From Elizabethkingia occulta (GTDB lineage: Bacteria; Bacteroidota; Bacteroidia; Flavobacteriales; Weeksellaceae), in the NCBI RefSeq assembly GCF_002023715.1, contig NZ_MAHX01000002.1, positions 273,615 to 337,614 of the forward strand: a stretch of 64,000 nucleotides of DNA. The letters are read 5' to 3'. How positions within the stretch are numbered: the stretch's first letter is position 1; the number at the start of each line of letters is the position of its first letter. Shown in pieces: positions 7,989 through 16,857 of this stretch. The position numbers and the translations under genes are program-made. The notes below the pieces were generated by a model. The model saw only the letters and a program-made list of their open reading frames with translations, made no database searches and was not told the origin of the DNA.

Positions 7989-8792
7989 TTACTCTGGTTT
8001 TATTGCTAAAAGAGAATAGACCATAGGAATATTGTTGCCCAGATGTTTTATTCTGAATTTTTTAGGTTCAAATTCTTCTGTGTGGCTAAAGCAATTATAA
8101 GGAGAATAATTGAATTCATTGAATGCCTGAATTTGCATTTTATTCCCCATAAGGCTTGTGAAAACTTCAGATAAACTATGATTCCATGAAATACTTTTGA
8201 GTTGCATTTCTGCTTTTTTCTCTGCGTAAGTACCTGTATTGGTTTCCACAATAGCATCACTTTTAAAGTAATTGTAACCAATTCCTTTAAAATCATCATC
8301 AAACATCCATACTACCGGATGAAATTCTGCAAAAACAAATTGCCCGCCGGGTTTCAGAAAGTGATTAATAATACTGGCCCATTCATCTAAATCGGGTAGC
8401 CAGCCTATGGTACCATAACTGGTAAATACAATATCGAATTGTTCGTGTAAAACATTAGGAAGATTGTAGACATCACTACAGATGAACTTGGTGTCAGTAC
8501 CTGCTTGCAAAGCCAATTCTCTTGCTTTTTCAATAGCCTTATCAGAAAAGTCAATTCCTGTAACCTCTCCACCCATCCGTGAAAGAGAAATACTGTCCTG
8601 TCCGAAGTGGCATTGAAGGTGTAGTACTTTTTTTCCGGTGATATCTCCAAGCAGATCCAATTCTATACTATTGAGGGAAGTATTTCCTTTAAGAAAACCT
8701 TCTACGTCATAAAATTCAGAATCGAAATGAGTGTCTACTCTTTGGTTCCAGGATTCTTTATTGACTTCTAAATACTTATCTTCAGGGTTCAT
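7989..8792 (-). CDS. class I SAM-dependent methyltransferase
   Basis: 267-aa cytoplasmic methyltransferase. Motif I is 'KKVLHLQCHFGQDSISLSRMG', with the acidic ribose-binding Asp in the following strand 'VTGIDFSDKAIEKA'. 'FDIVFTSYGTIGWLPDLDEW' is motif II/III. The 'LHLQCHFGQD' form of motif I marks a Bacteroidota/Firmicutes subfamily of unknown substrate. It starts only 3 nt after the hemJ stop codon, so the two are almost certainly cotranscribed. This suggests a link to small-molecule metabolism, but the substrate is open. Confidence 0.85.
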   Translation of the reverse strand: MNPEDKYLEVNKESWNQRVDTHFDSEFYDVEGFLKGNTSLNSIELDLLGDITGKKVLHLQCHFGQDSISLSRMGGEVTGIDFSDKAIEKARELALQAGTDTKFICSDVYNLPNVLHEQFDIVFTSYGTIGWLPDLDEWASIINHFLKPGGQFVFAEFHPVVWMFDDDFKGIGYNYFKSDAIVETNTGTYAEKKAEMQLKSISWNHSLSEVFTSLMGNKMQIQAFNEFNYSPYNCFSHTEEFEPKKFRIKHLGNNIPMVYSLLAIKPE

Positions 8793-8795
8793 TTA

Positions 8796-9341
8796 TTACT
8801 TTCTTTTGCGGTTAACTAACTTAACCACTAAAGTAATAAAAATAACAAGTCCTACAAATCCTAAAGCCAGCTGCCACCAGTACTCAAGTAATGCGTATTT
8901 TAAAATAACAGTAAACACTACAAAAAAGAGAATGAATGTAGCAATTTCATTAGCCTGTCTTAGTGCAATATTTTTGGAAGGTAGTGTTGCATTATTAAGT
9001 TTCTTCAACTGGATTACTTTCTTCCAGCACCAATAATGATAAATAGCCAGACCTACTAATGCTGTAAGCTTTAAATGAAACCATGGCATCTTGAATAATG
9101 CCGGATTCATACAGATCATTGTAATACCAAAAATCAGCATGAGAGTACCACCTGGCACAGTAATAATATTCCATAACCTACTGGCCATAAAGGCATATTG
9201 CTCACGAAGAATATCTCTTTTAGGATTGTCGAATGCGTCGGTATCTTTATAGTAAACAAATAATCGTACAGTATAGAAAAGCCCTGCGAAATAACTTACC
9301 ATGAAGATAATGTGTAATGCTTTGATAATGAGGTAGGCCAT
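8796..9341 (-). CDS. hemJ: protoporphyrinogen IX oxidase HemJ (CopD/UPF0093 family)
   Basis: 181-aa inner-membrane protein with four to five hydrophobic helices. The N-terminus 'YLIIKALHIIFMVSYFAGLFYTVRLFVYY' region matches HemJ, including the conserved His in 'KALHIIF' and the 'AGLFYTVRLFVYY' segment. 'MTICMNPALFKMPWFHLKL' and 'YHYWCWKKVIQLKK' are also family-typical. HemJ performs the penultimate oxidation of haem synthesis in bacteria lacking HemG/HemY. The C-terminal half is slightly longer than the minimal 140-aa HemJ and ends in a basic tail (NRKRK). It lies in a leftward cluster with a SAM hydrolase and a methyltransferase. Confidence 0.85.
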   Translation of the reverse strand: MAYLIIKALHIIFMVSYFAGLFYTVRLFVYYKDTDAFDNPKRDILREQYAFMASRLWNIITVPGGTLMLIFGITMICMNPALFKMPWFHLKLTALVGLAIYHYWCWKKVIQLKKLNNATLPSKNIALRQANEIATFILFFVVFTVILKYALLEYWWQLALGFVGLVIFITLVVKLVNRKRK

Positions 9342-9381
9342 TTTAGAATAATAAATTATTGGTTATGAATGATACAAACAC

Positions 9382-10209
9382 TTAGCTGAACTCTATAAAG
9401 ATACGTTCACCAACACTAAGCCCAAGTAGGCTGGAGGCTCCGTTTATGCTGCTGCCTTTATAAATGGCAACTTCCAGAAGATCACTTTCATTGAAGATAG
9501 CAGAAACACTTCCATGGTACTGAGGTTCGTTTTCCCAGTCTTCTACAACATCGGTGTAATGGTTGTTTACTTTAGACATGACAAAGTTCCTGAACTTCAA
9601 TTCAAAACTATCGTAAGATTTTAAGGTATTGTTGAAGAAATTTCTGCTGACGTTAGAAATAGCATTCCCAAAATTATCGATATACATGATTTCCCCTACG
9701 ATAATACCTTCAGTCTCATTTAGAATAGCTCTTGGGAAGGAATTTTCCTTTATTTCACCTGTCTTTTTACCAACAACTTCCGGGATTCCGCCTTTTGCCA
9801 AATGTGCAGCAACAGGAACGAAAATATCTGTTGAGGTAAAGCTTACCTGATCATCAAAACGGCTTCCAAGTGTTATTTCATAGATATCATCCGGATTAAT
9901 GTCGAAAAACATTAAGCTTAGAAGTCCATTGTCAGCGCAAATAAAGTAATGATCATCTACTTTGGCAATAATATTCTTCCGGTCTTTATGGTAAAAAGAA
10001 TCCACACTAATGATGTGTATTGTTCCTTTTGGATAATATTTGTAAGAACTTCGGATGATATAAGCTGTCTGCTGAAGGTTATATGCCTGTATCTGATGAG
10101 TAATGTCGACTATGTTTATAGTCGCCAGTTCATTGTATATACTACCCTTAATAGCAGCAACCCGGTAATCGAGTGTTCCGTAATCAGAAGTTAGTGTAAT
10201 AATCGGCAT
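9382..10209 (-). CDS. SAM hydroxide adenosyltransferase (SAM hydrolase, DUF62 family)
   Basis: 275 aa. Members cleave S-adenosylmethionine with hydroxide to adenosine and methionine. Visible family features are 'ITLTSDYGTLDYRVAAIKG' at the N-terminus, 'ISVDSFYHKDRKNIIA', 'FICADNGLLSLMF' and the C-terminal-domain 'IMYIDNFGNAISNV'. I chose the ATG at 10209: a longer TTG start at 10218 would overlap the promoter -7 box TATCTTTG (10223-10216). The ATG follows that box by 6 nt, so the mRNA may be nearly leaderless. It is divergent from phoH and probably heads the leftward hemJ block. Confidence 0.87.
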   Translation of the reverse strand: MPIITLTSDYGTLDYRVAAIKGSIYNELATINIVDITHQIQAYNLQQTAYIIRSSYKYYPKGTIHIISVDSFYHKDRKNIIAKVDDHYFICADNGLLSLMFFDINPDDIYEITLGSRFDDQVSFTSTDIFVPVAAHLAKGGIPEVVGKKTGEIKENSFPRAILNETEGIIVGEIMYIDNFGNAISNVSRNFFNNTLKSYDSFELKFRNFVMSKVNNHYTDVVEDWENEPQYHGSVSAIFNESDLLEVAIYKGSSINGASSLLGLSVGERIFIEFS

Positions 10210-10215
10210 ATACTG

Positions 10216-10223
10216 CAAAGATA
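10216..10223 (-). promoter_or_regulatory. -7 element of the SAM hydrolase gene, 6 nt from the ATG
   Basis: Minus-strand TATCTTTG, a perfect TAnnTTTG. The start codon begins 6 nt after it, leaving little or no 5' UTR. It decides the start site. Confidence 0.6.
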
Positions 10224-10285
10224 GAAAATACAGAGCAGTCCTGATAAATTAACAATTCTTTTATCTGTATTTTTTTCGGAATCGT

Positions 10286-10293
10286 TATATTTG
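10286..10293 (+). promoter_or_regulatory. phoH promoter -7 element
   Basis: TATATTTG, matching TAnnTTTG, 30 nt upstream of the phoH ATG at 10324. It overlaps the TTG at 10291 that would otherwise extend the frame, so that TTG is unlikely to be the start. Confidence 0.55.
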
Positions 10294-10323
10294 TTTAGTT
10301 ACACACGTAAAAACAAGTATTGG

Positions 10324-11283
10324 ATGTATGAATTAAATTATGAACTGAAGGATATAGATACCAAGCAGTTTTATGGGGTGCAGAATCAGTATTTCAATCT
10401 GATTAAGTCCTCATTTCCAACATTAAAAGTTACCGGAAGAGACAATTTTATCTTTGCTATGGGAAATAGTGAAGCGCTAAAAGTGCTGCAAGAAAAGCTG
10501 GACGACATTGTTTCTTTTATATCAAATAATAACAGCATCGAGCTAAAAGATGTAGAAAGCATCCTGAAAATAAAGGATGAAAATGAGAAACAACTTGTTT
10601 TTGACAGTGATATTCTACTAAAGGGCGTTGGCGGAAAAATTATCAAGGCTAAGACAACTAACCTTAAAAAGCTGGTTAAAGTTTCCGAGAAAAAGGATAT
10701 GGTCTTTGCTATAGGACCTGCAGGAACAGGTAAGACCTATACAAGTGTAGCATTGGCAGTAAGAGCTCTTAGAGATAAGCAGGTTAAGCGAATTATCTTA
10801 ACGCGTCCGGCAGTAGAAGCAGGTGAGAGCCTGGGCTTTCTTCCCGGAGATATGAAAGAGAAGCTTGATCCATATATGCAACCCTTATATGATGCTTTGA
10901 GGGATATGATTCCTTTTGAAAAGCTGGAAGGTTATATCGAGAAAAAGGTAATAGAAATTGCTCCTTTGGCTTTTATGCGTGGGCGAACACTGGATGATGC
11001 TTTTGTAATTTTGGATGAAGCACAAAATACAACACATTCTCAGATGAAGATGTTTCTTACCCGTATGGGGATGAATGCCAAATTTATTATTACAGGAGAC
11101 CCTAGCCAGATAGACTTACCAAAAAATCAACAATCCGGATTAAAAGAAGCGATGTTTATTCTTAAAAATATTGATGAAATAGGCTTTATACATCTGACTG
11201 ATGAAGATGTGGTAAGACACCCGGTAGTGAGAAAAATTATTCAGGCTTATAGCAGTGAAGAAGGTAGAATGCAGGAAAAATAA
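10324..11283 (+). CDS. phoH: PhoH-like ATPase
   Basis: 319-aa cytoplasmic P-loop ATPase of the PhoH family, with an N-terminal KH-like segment and a C-terminal helicase-like ATPase domain. Walker A is 'GPAGTGKTYTSVALAV' and Walker B is 'DAFVILDEAQNTTHSQMK'. 'TRMGMNAKFIITGDPSQIDLP' is the family's sensor region. The role is probably in RNA metabolism, by analogy with YbeZ; ybeY is not next to it. The ATG at 10324 was chosen because the upstream TTG overlaps the -7 box. It runs into the tandem beta-barrel array. Confidence 0.92.
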   Translation: MYELNYELKDIDTKQFYGVQNQYFNLIKSSFPTLKVTGRDNFIFAMGNSEALKVLQEKLDDIVSFISNNNSIELKDVESILKIKDENEKQLVFDSDILLKGVGGKIIKAKTTNLKKLVKVSEKKDMVFAIGPAGTGKTYTSVALAVRALRDKQVKRIILTRPAVEAGESLGFLPGDMKEKLDPYMQPLYDALRDMIPFEKLEGYIEKKVIEIAPLAFMRGRTLDDAFVILDEAQNTTHSQMKMFLTRMGMNAKFIITGDPSQIDLPKNQQSGLKEAMFILKNIDEIGFIHLTDEDVVRHPVVRKIIQAYSSEEGRMQEK

Positions 11284-11345
11284 AATTTTAACATATTTTA
11301 GCATAGTATTTGTAATTGATAACCTACAGTTATAAAATTAATATT

Positions 11346-11822
11346 ATGAAAAAATCATTATTGTTAGGTGCTTTTGCACTGTTAGGGTTTGCTGCAAGTG
11401 CACAAACTACCGGACAATTGAAAATTGGAGCTAATATTGGTATCCCTGTTGGTGACGTATCCAATGTATCAAGTTTTACTATGGGATTGGACGCGGCTTA
11501 TCAGTGGAGACTGGCAGAGAATTTTGACTTAGGTATTGCAACGGGTTATCAGCATTTTTTTGGTAAGAGTGGTTGGTCTGATGGTGGATTTATTCCATTA
11601 GCAGCATCTGCACAATATTCTATTGATCCGAAGTTTTTTATCGGAGCAGATCTTGGTTATGGATTTCTTACAGGTAAGGGATCATCAGGTGGAGGATTTT
11701 ATTACCAGCCAAAAGTTGGTTATCAGCAATCTGATTGGGAATTATATTTAGGATACAAGGGAGTATCTGATAATGGAAGTATCAGTTCTGTTAACCTTGG
11801 ATTTAACTTTAAATTTAGATAA
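11346..11822 (+). CDS. outer-membrane beta-barrel protein, array copy 1
   Basis: 158 aa from the ATG at 11346, with signal peptide MKKSLLLGAFALLGFAASAQ. The mature part has alternating aromatic/hydrophobic strands typical of a small porin-like OMP_b-brl barrel and ends with the outer-membrane signature '...VNLGFNFKFR'. It is highly similar to copy 2 over its whole length ('KIGANIGIPVGD', 'LAASAQYSIDPKFFIGADLGYG', 'FYYQPKVGYQQ'). It lacks a short loop found in copy 2 ('NISIMGYDVKVKD'), consistent with variation in a surface-exposed loop. Function unknown. A terminator follows. Confidence 0.85.
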   Translation: MKKSLLLGAFALLGFAASAQTTGQLKIGANIGIPVGDVSNVSSFTMGLDAAYQWRLAENFDLGIATGYQHFFGKSGWSDGGFIPLAASAQYSIDPKFFIGADLGYGFLTGKGSSGGGFYYQPKVGYQQSDWELYLGYKGVSDNGSISSVNLGFNFKFR

Positions 11823-11844
11823 GTAAAATCACTTACTATAAATA

Positions 11845-11877
11845 AAACCTTCGTTGAAAAACGAAGGTTTTTTGTTT
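11845..11877 (+). terminator. terminator after beta-barrel copy 1
   Basis: AAACCTTCGTT/AACGAAGGTTT hairpin with a GAAA tetraloop (11845-11870) and a T-rich tail. Confidence 0.9.
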
Positions 11878-11938
11878 TATATCATAGCACACAATGATAA
11901 CAAAATATTAAGATATTTTAACTTATAAAATATTTTTA

Positions 11939-11946
11939 TATCTTCG
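11939..11946 (+). promoter_or_regulatory. promoter -7 of beta-barrel copy 2 (duplicated upstream region)
   Basis: TATCTTCG, one mismatch to TAnnTTTG, followed by TGCGGTGAAATAA. The same block is repeated almost exactly before copy 3 (12589), so promoter and 5' UTR were duplicated with the gene. Confidence 0.55.
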
Positions 11947-11973
11947 TGCGGTGAAATAAAATTTTAAACTATT

Positions 11974-12477
11974 ATGAAAAAAACATTATTGCTGGGTGCT
12001 TTTGCACTATTAGGATTTGCTGCAAGTGCACAAACTACTGGACAATTCAAAATTGGAGCTAACGTAGGTATCCCTGTTGGTGACGCTTCGGATGTTTCTA
12101 ATTTTACTTTAGGACTAGATGCAGCTTACCAATGGAGAGTAGCTGAAAATTTTGATTTAGGTATTGCAACCGGATATCATCATTTTTTTGGGAAAAATAT
12201 TAGCATTATGGGATATGATGTAAAAGTAAAAGACTTTGGATTCATTCCAGTTGCAGCATCTGCACAATATTCTATTGACCCTAAATTTTTTATTGGTGCA
12301 GATCTAGGATATGGGATTTCTACTAATTCTGATGTTACTAAAGGAGGATTTTATTATCAGCCAAAAATTGGTTATCAGCAGCCAAACTGGGAGCTTTATT
12401 TAGGTTATAAAGGTATTTCTGTTGATGGTGGAAATATTGGATCCGTAAATTTAGGATTTAACTTTAAACTGAAGTAA
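11974..12477 (+). CDS. outer-membrane beta-barrel protein, array copy 2
   Basis: 167 aa; signal peptide MKKTLLLGAFALLGFAASAQ differs from copy 1 by one residue. The barrel is nearly collinear with copy 1 and ends 'GSVNLGFNFKLK'. The main difference is an inserted loop after 'HHFFGKN'. It has its own promoter (11939) and terminator (12501), so it is an independent transcription unit rather than part of an operon. Similarity is also high at DNA level, consistent with a recent tandem duplication. Confidence 0.86.
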   Translation: MKKTLLLGAFALLGFAASAQTTGQFKIGANVGIPVGDASDVSNFTLGLDAAYQWRVAENFDLGIATGYHHFFGKNISIMGYDVKVKDFGFIPVAASAQYSIDPKFFIGADLGYGISTNSDVTKGGFYYQPKIGYQQPNWELYLGYKGISVDGGNIGSVNLGFNFKLK

Positions 12478-12500
12478 ATTACATTTTAATATAGATATTC

Positions 12501-12534
12501 ACCCTCCGCTGAAAAGCGGAGGGTTTTTGTTTTT
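12501..12534 (+). terminator. terminator after beta-barrel copy 2
   Basis: ACCCTCCGCT/AGCGGAGGGT stem with a GAAA tetraloop, followed by TTTTGTTTTT. Confidence 0.92.
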
Positions 12535-12588
12535 AGTAAAGAAGGATTCTAAATTATAAAGTATCACAAAAGGATTAATTATATTTTA

Positions 12589-12596
12589 TATCTTCG
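12589..12596 (+). promoter_or_regulatory. promoter -7 of beta-barrel copy 3
   Basis: TATCTTCG followed by CGCGGTGAAATAAT, the second copy of the upstream block seen at 11939. Confidence 0.55.
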
Positions 12597-12623
12597 CGCG
12601 GTGAAATAATAATTTAAACAATT

Positions 12624-13142
12624 GTGAAGAAAAATTTATTTATTGGTGTATTTGCATTATTAGGATTTGCAGCAAATGCACAAACTAAAGGGAATTTTAA
12701 ATTAGGTACTCATATAGGAGTTCCAACTGGCAATTTAGCAGATGTAGCGAGTTTTAATGTTGGTATTGATATGGCTTACTTGTTTAATATTGATACAAAC
12801 TTTAAAGCTGGATTTACCACAGGATATTCCCATTATTTTGTCAAAGATTATACAATAGAGTATTCTGGAGGAAAATTTACACTTCAACCAGAAGATATAG
12901 CAATTATCCCTGTAGCAGCAACAGCAAAGTATAATTTCGAACCTAACTTTTTTATTGGTGCGGACTTAGGGTATGCATTTTTTGTAGTTGGAGGTGAAGG
13001 TACAACAGGTGCTTTTTACTTTCAACCTAGATTAGGATATCAATTGAAAAATAATGAACTCTATATCTCTTATAAGGGAATGAGCAAAGAAGGAACTACA
13101 ATTGGTTCTGTAAACCTTGGATACGCCTATACATTTAAATAA
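12624..13142 (+). CDS. outer-membrane beta-barrel protein, array copy 3
   Basis: 172 aa starting with GTG at 12624; no ATG lies nearby in frame, and the signal peptide (VKKNLFIGVFALLGFAANAQ, read as M at position 1) aligns with the other copies. The barrel is more diverged ('KLGTHIGVPTGNLADVASFNVGIDMAY', 'PNFFIGADLGYAFFV') but clearly the same family, and ends 'GSVNLGYAYTFK'. Only 15 nt separate it from copy 4, so these two are likely one operon driven from 12589. Confidence 0.83.
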   Translation: MKKNLFIGVFALLGFAANAQTKGNFKLGTHIGVPTGNLADVASFNVGIDMAYLFNIDTNFKAGFTTGYSHYFVKDYTIEYSGGKFTLQPEDIAIIPVAATAKYNFEPNFFIGADLGYAFFVVGGEGTTGAFYFQPRLGYQLKNNELYISYKGMSKEGTTIGSVNLGYAYTFK

Positions 13143-13157
13143 AATTAATACTATAAT

Positions 13158-13748
13158 ATGAAGAAAAATTTATTAATTGGTGCATTTGCATTATTAGGAT
13201 TTGCTGCAAGTGCACAAACAGAAAAAGGAAGTTGGGTTGTAGGGGGATCTACTACTTTAGGATTCAACAATGTAACAACTAAATTTAAAGGCAATAACGT
13301 TTCTATGGATGGCCCGAAGGTTAATTCATTTACAATTACACCTTCTGCTGGTTATTTTGTAATTGATAAGCTATCTGTTGGTTTAGATTTAGGCTTTACA
13401 AGTACGACTACAAAATATGATGATGCTAAGAGTACAAATAACACATTTGCTATCTTACCTACTGCCACCTATTACTTTACAGATAACACTGTAATCAAGC
13501 CTTATTTAGGTGCGGGTATTGGTTATTCTTCTATAACTGAAAAGGAAGAATACAGAGGAAGAACAAATGAAACCACATTTGATGGTTTTGCATGGAAAGT
13601 AAAAGGAGGTTTTGTATATTTCTTTACACCAAGTATTGCAGCTGATTTAGGATTATCTTATTCTCAGTTTTCAAGTAAGAACAGTGGTGTTACAACAAAT
13701 GTAAATTCCTTTGGAGTAGGAGTTGGTTTATCTGTATTCTTTAAATAG
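13158..13748 (+). CDS. outer-membrane beta-barrel protein with the shared signal peptide, array copy 4
   Basis: 196 aa; signal peptide MKKNLLIGAFALLGFAASAQ matches copies 1-3 nearly residue for residue, and at DNA level is closest to copy 3. The mature barrel is of a different subfamily: 'KGSWVVGGSTTLGFNNVTTK', 'SFTITPSAGYFVIDKLSVGL', 'VIKPYLGAGIGYSS', ending 'FGVGVGLSVFFK'. These are typical OmpA/OmpW-like eight-strand features. The contrast between a conserved leader and an unrelated body is the notable point. It is convergent with uvrA and shares a bidirectional terminator with it. Confidence 0.84.
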   Translation: MKKNLLIGAFALLGFAASAQTEKGSWVVGGSTTLGFNNVTTKFKGNNVSMDGPKVNSFTITPSAGYFVIDKLSVGLDLGFTSTTTKYDDAKSTNNTFAILPTATYYFTDNTVIKPYLGAGIGYSSITEKEEYRGRTNETTFDGFAWKVKGGFVYFFTPSIAADLGLSYSQFSSKNSGVTTNVNSFGVGVGLSVFFK

Positions 13749-13771
13749 GAAATATATTACAACAAATATAT

Positions 13772-13800
13772 AAAAGCCTGCATTGCAGGCTTTTATATTT
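13772..13800. terminator. bidirectional terminator between beta-barrel copy 4 and uvrA
   Basis: AAAAGCCTGCA/TGCAGGCTTTT stem with a one-base centre (13772-13794). T-rich on both sides, so usable by both converging genes. Confidence 0.85.
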
Positions 13801-16591
13801 ATTTTAGTTTCTCCTCTATAAACCTTGCGGTATGTGAGGTTTTGTTTTTTATCAGTTCTTCAGGAGTTCCTGCAAATACAATTTCACCACCATATTTACC
13901 TGCTTCCGGACCTATATCGATAATATAGTCTGCACATTTAATAATATCCGGCTGATGCTCAATAACAATAACAGAATGACCAAGATTAACCAATGCCTGT
14001 AATGAAATCATTAACTTGTTGATATCATGGAAATGAAGACCCGTAGAAGGCTCATCGAATATAAATAAAGTCTTGTCGTGACTTGTGCCTTTTACAAGGA
14101 AAGATGCCAGTTTTACCCTTTGCGCTTCACCTCCGGAAAGAGTAGAAGAGGACTGGCCTAATTGAAGGTAGCCTAATCCTACATCCTGAAGCGGTTTTAG
14201 TTTCTGAACAATTTTATCCTGATGATTGTCTCTAAAGAAATCCAAAGCTTCGTTTACCGTAAGATTAAGGATGTCTGAGATATTCTTTTCGTCGAATTTT
14301 ACATCCAGAATTTCATCTTTAAAACGGGTGCCATGGCAGGTTTCACATTGTAGTTCAATATCTGCCATAAACTGCATGGAAACGGTAATTACACCTTCAC
14401 CTTTACATTCGTCACAACGGCCACCATCTACATTGAAAGAGAAATGTTTCGCTTTCAGTCCCATATGCTTGGACATTTTTTGCTTAGCAAAAAGATCACG
14501 TATATCATCGTAAGCTTTCAGATAAGTCACGGGGTTGGAGCGGGATGATTTTCCGATTGGGTTCTGATCAATCATTTCGATATTCTGAATCAGCTTTTTC
14601 GGGAATGTTATCGAATCAAAATCCGCTTTTTTACCTCCTAATTCAAGTTCTATCTGAACAGCTTGTGCCAGAACATCTTTCATTAATGTAGATTTTCCAC
14701 TTCCTGAAACACCTGTTACTACAACTAAGCTTTCTAATGGGATATCTACATCAACATTTTTAAGATTGTTTTCTCTGGCTCCTTTTATATGGATAAATTC
14801 CTTTGGTTTTCTTCTGTGCTTTGGCACAGCGATTTCTTCAACACCGTTTAGGTAATCAGAAGTTAGTGTATTGGCTTTTTTTATTTCCTCAAAGTCACCA
14901 CTAAATACTACTTCACCACCTAAATAACCTGCTTCCGGACCTATATCTATAATATGATCTGCAGCACGCATTACGTCTTCATCATGTTCTACCACAATAA
15001 CGGTATTCCCTAAATCACGGAGATTTTTTAATACTTCTATAAGATTTTCGGTATCGCGGGAGTGAAGTCCGATACTAGGCTCATCCAGAATATAAATAGA
15101 CCCGACTAAACTGCTTCCTAAAGAGGTTGCCAGATTAATACGCTGACTTTCCCCACCGGACAGAGTATTCGAATTACGGTTAAGGGTAAGATAACCTAAA
15201 CCTACTTTTACTAAAAATTCTAAACGCGAAACAATTTCGTATACCAATCTTTTGGCAATAGCGGCATCAAGCTCGTTTAGATTCAGGCTTTGAATAAGTG
15301 GTAATAATTCGTCTAATGGTAATTCAACCATAGACTGGATATTATGACCATCAATTTTTACCCAGGAGCTTTCTTCTCTTAAGCGTAATCCTTCACATGT
15401 CGGACATGTTGTTTTTCCTCTGTAGCGGGAAAGCATTACACGGTACTGGATTTTGTAAAGATTTTCTTCAAGCATTTTGAAGAAATTGTCTACACCAGGG
15501 AAATTTGCCGATTTATCACCGCGCCATAAAAACTGACGCTGCTCTTTGGTAAGCTGAAAATACGGTTTGTGTATTGGGAAATCCTTGGCTACCTTTTTTA
15601 TAAAAGCAGCTTTCCATTCTTTCATGGTTTCACCACGCCAAGGTGCCACTGCATCTTCATAAACCGAAAGGTTTTTATTAGGAACCACAAGGTCTTCATC
15701 TATACCTATTATCTTTCCATAACCTTCACAGGTAGGGCATGCGCCATAAGGATTGTTAAAGCTGAAAAAATGAATGTTGGGTTCATTAAAAACAATATCG
15801 TCCAGTTCGAATTTATTCGAAAATTCTCTGATTTTTCCGTTGTCGGCATTTTTGATAGAACAATAGCCTTTACCTTCATAAAAAGCCATCTGTATAGAGT
15901 CTGCCAAACGCTGCAGGAAAGTTTCATCATCTTCATATTTAAAGCGGTCGATAACCAGAAATATCTCAGTTCCTGCTTCAGGTACAAATCCAAAGCTTTC
16001 CAAATCCTCAATGCTGGCAACATTTCCGCCGATTTCGAGTCTTGTAAAACCTTGTAATTTTAGAGTCTTAAGCTGTTCTGCAAAATTTTCGGATTCATAA
16101 TGCCATGGTGCACGTAAAATAAGTGTAGGTGCTTTTTTCTGAGCTTTAACAAAGTCAATAACATCGGTAACGCTGTCTTTTCTTACTTCTTCTCCGGATA
16201 CAGGAGAGTAGGTGCGCCCAACTCGAGCGAATAATAATTTAAGATAATCATATATCTCTGTAGTTGTTCCTACTGTAGAACGCGGGTTTGAGGAGATTAC
16301 CTTTTGCTGAATAGCGATTGAAGGAGCAAGCCCTTTAATATCATCTATCTTTGGTTTTTCCAGCTTTCCGAGAAACTGTCGGGCATAGGAACTTAAGCTT
16401 TCTACATAACGTCTTTGGCCTTCAGCATAAATAGTGTCGAAGGCTAAGGAAGATTTACCACTACCGGAAACTCCCGTGATAACGGTAAGCTTATTTTTCG
16501 GGATGGAAACATCAATATGTTTTAGATTATTGAGATGGGCGTTTTTAACAAAAATCTCTTTTTTAATATCTATATTGTCCTGGTGTGCCAT
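13799..16591 (-). CDS. uvrA: excinuclease ABC subunit A (UvrA)
   Basis: 930-aa DNA-damage sensor of nucleotide excision repair, near the usual ~940 aa. It has tandem ABC ATPase modules: Walker A '[13 protein letters not shown]' and '[13 protein letters not shown]', signatures '[12 protein letters not shown]' and '[12 protein letters not shown]', and Walker B '[12 protein letters not shown]' and '[12 protein letters not shown]'. Zinc-binding pairs 'CPTCEGYGK'/'CPTCEGLRL' and 'CDECKGEG'/'CETCHG' are intact. It stands alone with its own -7 box (TAATTTTG at 16615-16608) and a shared terminator at 13772. Confidence 0.97.
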   Translation of the reverse strand: MAHQDNIDIKKEIFVKNAHLNNLKHIDVSIPKNKLTVITGVSGSGKSSLAFDTIYAEGQRRYVESLSSYARQFLGKLEKPKIDDIKGLAPSIAIQQKVISSNPRSTVGTTTEIYDYLKLLFARVGRTYSPVSGEEVRKDSVTDVIDFVKAQKKAPTLILRAPWHYESENFAEQLKTLKLQGFTRLEIGGNVASIEDLESFGFVPEAGTEIFLVIDRFKYEDDETFLQRLADSIQMAFYEGKGYCSIKNADNGKIREFSNKFELDDIVFNEPNIHFFSFNNPYGACPTCEGYGKIIGIDEDLVVPNKNLSVYEDAVAPWRGETMKEWKAAFIKKVAKDFPIHKPYFQLTKEQRQFLWRGDKSANFPGVDNFFKMLEENLYKIQYRVMLSRYRGKTTCPTCEGLRLREESSWVKIDGHNIQSMVELPLDELLPLIQSLNLNELDAAIAKRLVYEIVSRLEFLVKVGLGYLTLNRNSNTLSGGESQRINLATSLGSSLVGSIYILDEPSIGLHSRDTENLIEVLKNLRDLGNTVIVVEHDEDVMRAADHIIDIGPEAGYLGGEVVFSGDFEEIKKANTLTSDYLNGVEEIAVPKHRRKPKEFIHIKGARENNLKNVDVDIPLESLVVVTGVSGSGKSTLMKDVLAQAVQIELELGGKKADFDSITFPKKLIQNIEMIDQNPIGKSSRSNPVTYLKAYDDIRDLFAKQKMSKHMGLKAKHFSFNVDGGRCDECKGEGVITVSMQFMADIELQCETCHGTRFKDEILDVKFDEKNISDILNLTVNEALDFFRDNHQDKIVQKLKPLQDVGLGYLQLGQSSSTLSGGEAQRVKLASFLVKGTSHDKTLFIFDEPSTGLHFHDINKLMISLQALVNLGHSVIVIEHQPDIIKCADYIIDIGPEAGKYGGEIVFAGTPEELIKNKTSHTARFIEEKLK

Positions 16592-16607
16592 AATAATTAT
16601 AAGGATG

Positions 16608-16615
16608 CAAAATTA
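16608..16615 (-). promoter_or_regulatory. uvrA promoter -7 element
   Basis: Minus-strand TAATTTTG (TAnnTTTG), 16 nt upstream of the uvrA ATG. I see no LexA-like box. Confidence 0.55.
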
Positions 16616-16826
16616 CAAAAATTAAAGCCTAATACGAAGTAGATATTGGAATTGTAAATCATAAAAGATGCTAAATTATATGATGAAGGGATATCCTATA
16701 TAAAACGAGAAGTTTTATACAAGTAAGTGGGGTAAAAAGTAGATAAACCAATGACAATCTATTAAAAACTAACCGGACTAGCACTTATCATAAAATCCGG
16801 ATCCGCATATTTAGATGAGAGTCTAG

Positions 16827-16834
16827 TACATTTG
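16827..16834 (+). promoter_or_regulatory. TonB-dependent receptor promoter -7 element
   Basis: TACATTTG (TAnnTTTG), 23 nt before the ATG. The rest of the 266-bp gap holds a small CCGGA/TCCGG hairpin around 16773-16800 but no recognisable riboswitch. Confidence 0.55.
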
Positions 16835-16857
16835 CCGACTTAAAAATTACTGTTACA

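Noticed and set aside
8048..8650. Two leftward ORFs overlapping the methyltransferase
   Set aside because: Same strand, other frame; the methyltransferase frame has intact SAM motifs throughout, so these are shadows.
10291..10323. TTG start extending PhoH by 11 residues
   Set aside because: The TTG lies inside the -7 promoter box; ATG at 10324 is preferred.
15569..16057. 162-aa rightward ORF inside uvrA
   Set aside because: Antisense shadow of a highly conserved coding region with no family features or promoter.
16618..16857. Possible riboswitch (cobalamin or TPP type) upstream of the TonB-dependent receptor
   Set aside because: Only a small CCGGA/TCCGG hairpin is visible; none of the conserved cobalamin or TPP box sequences is present.
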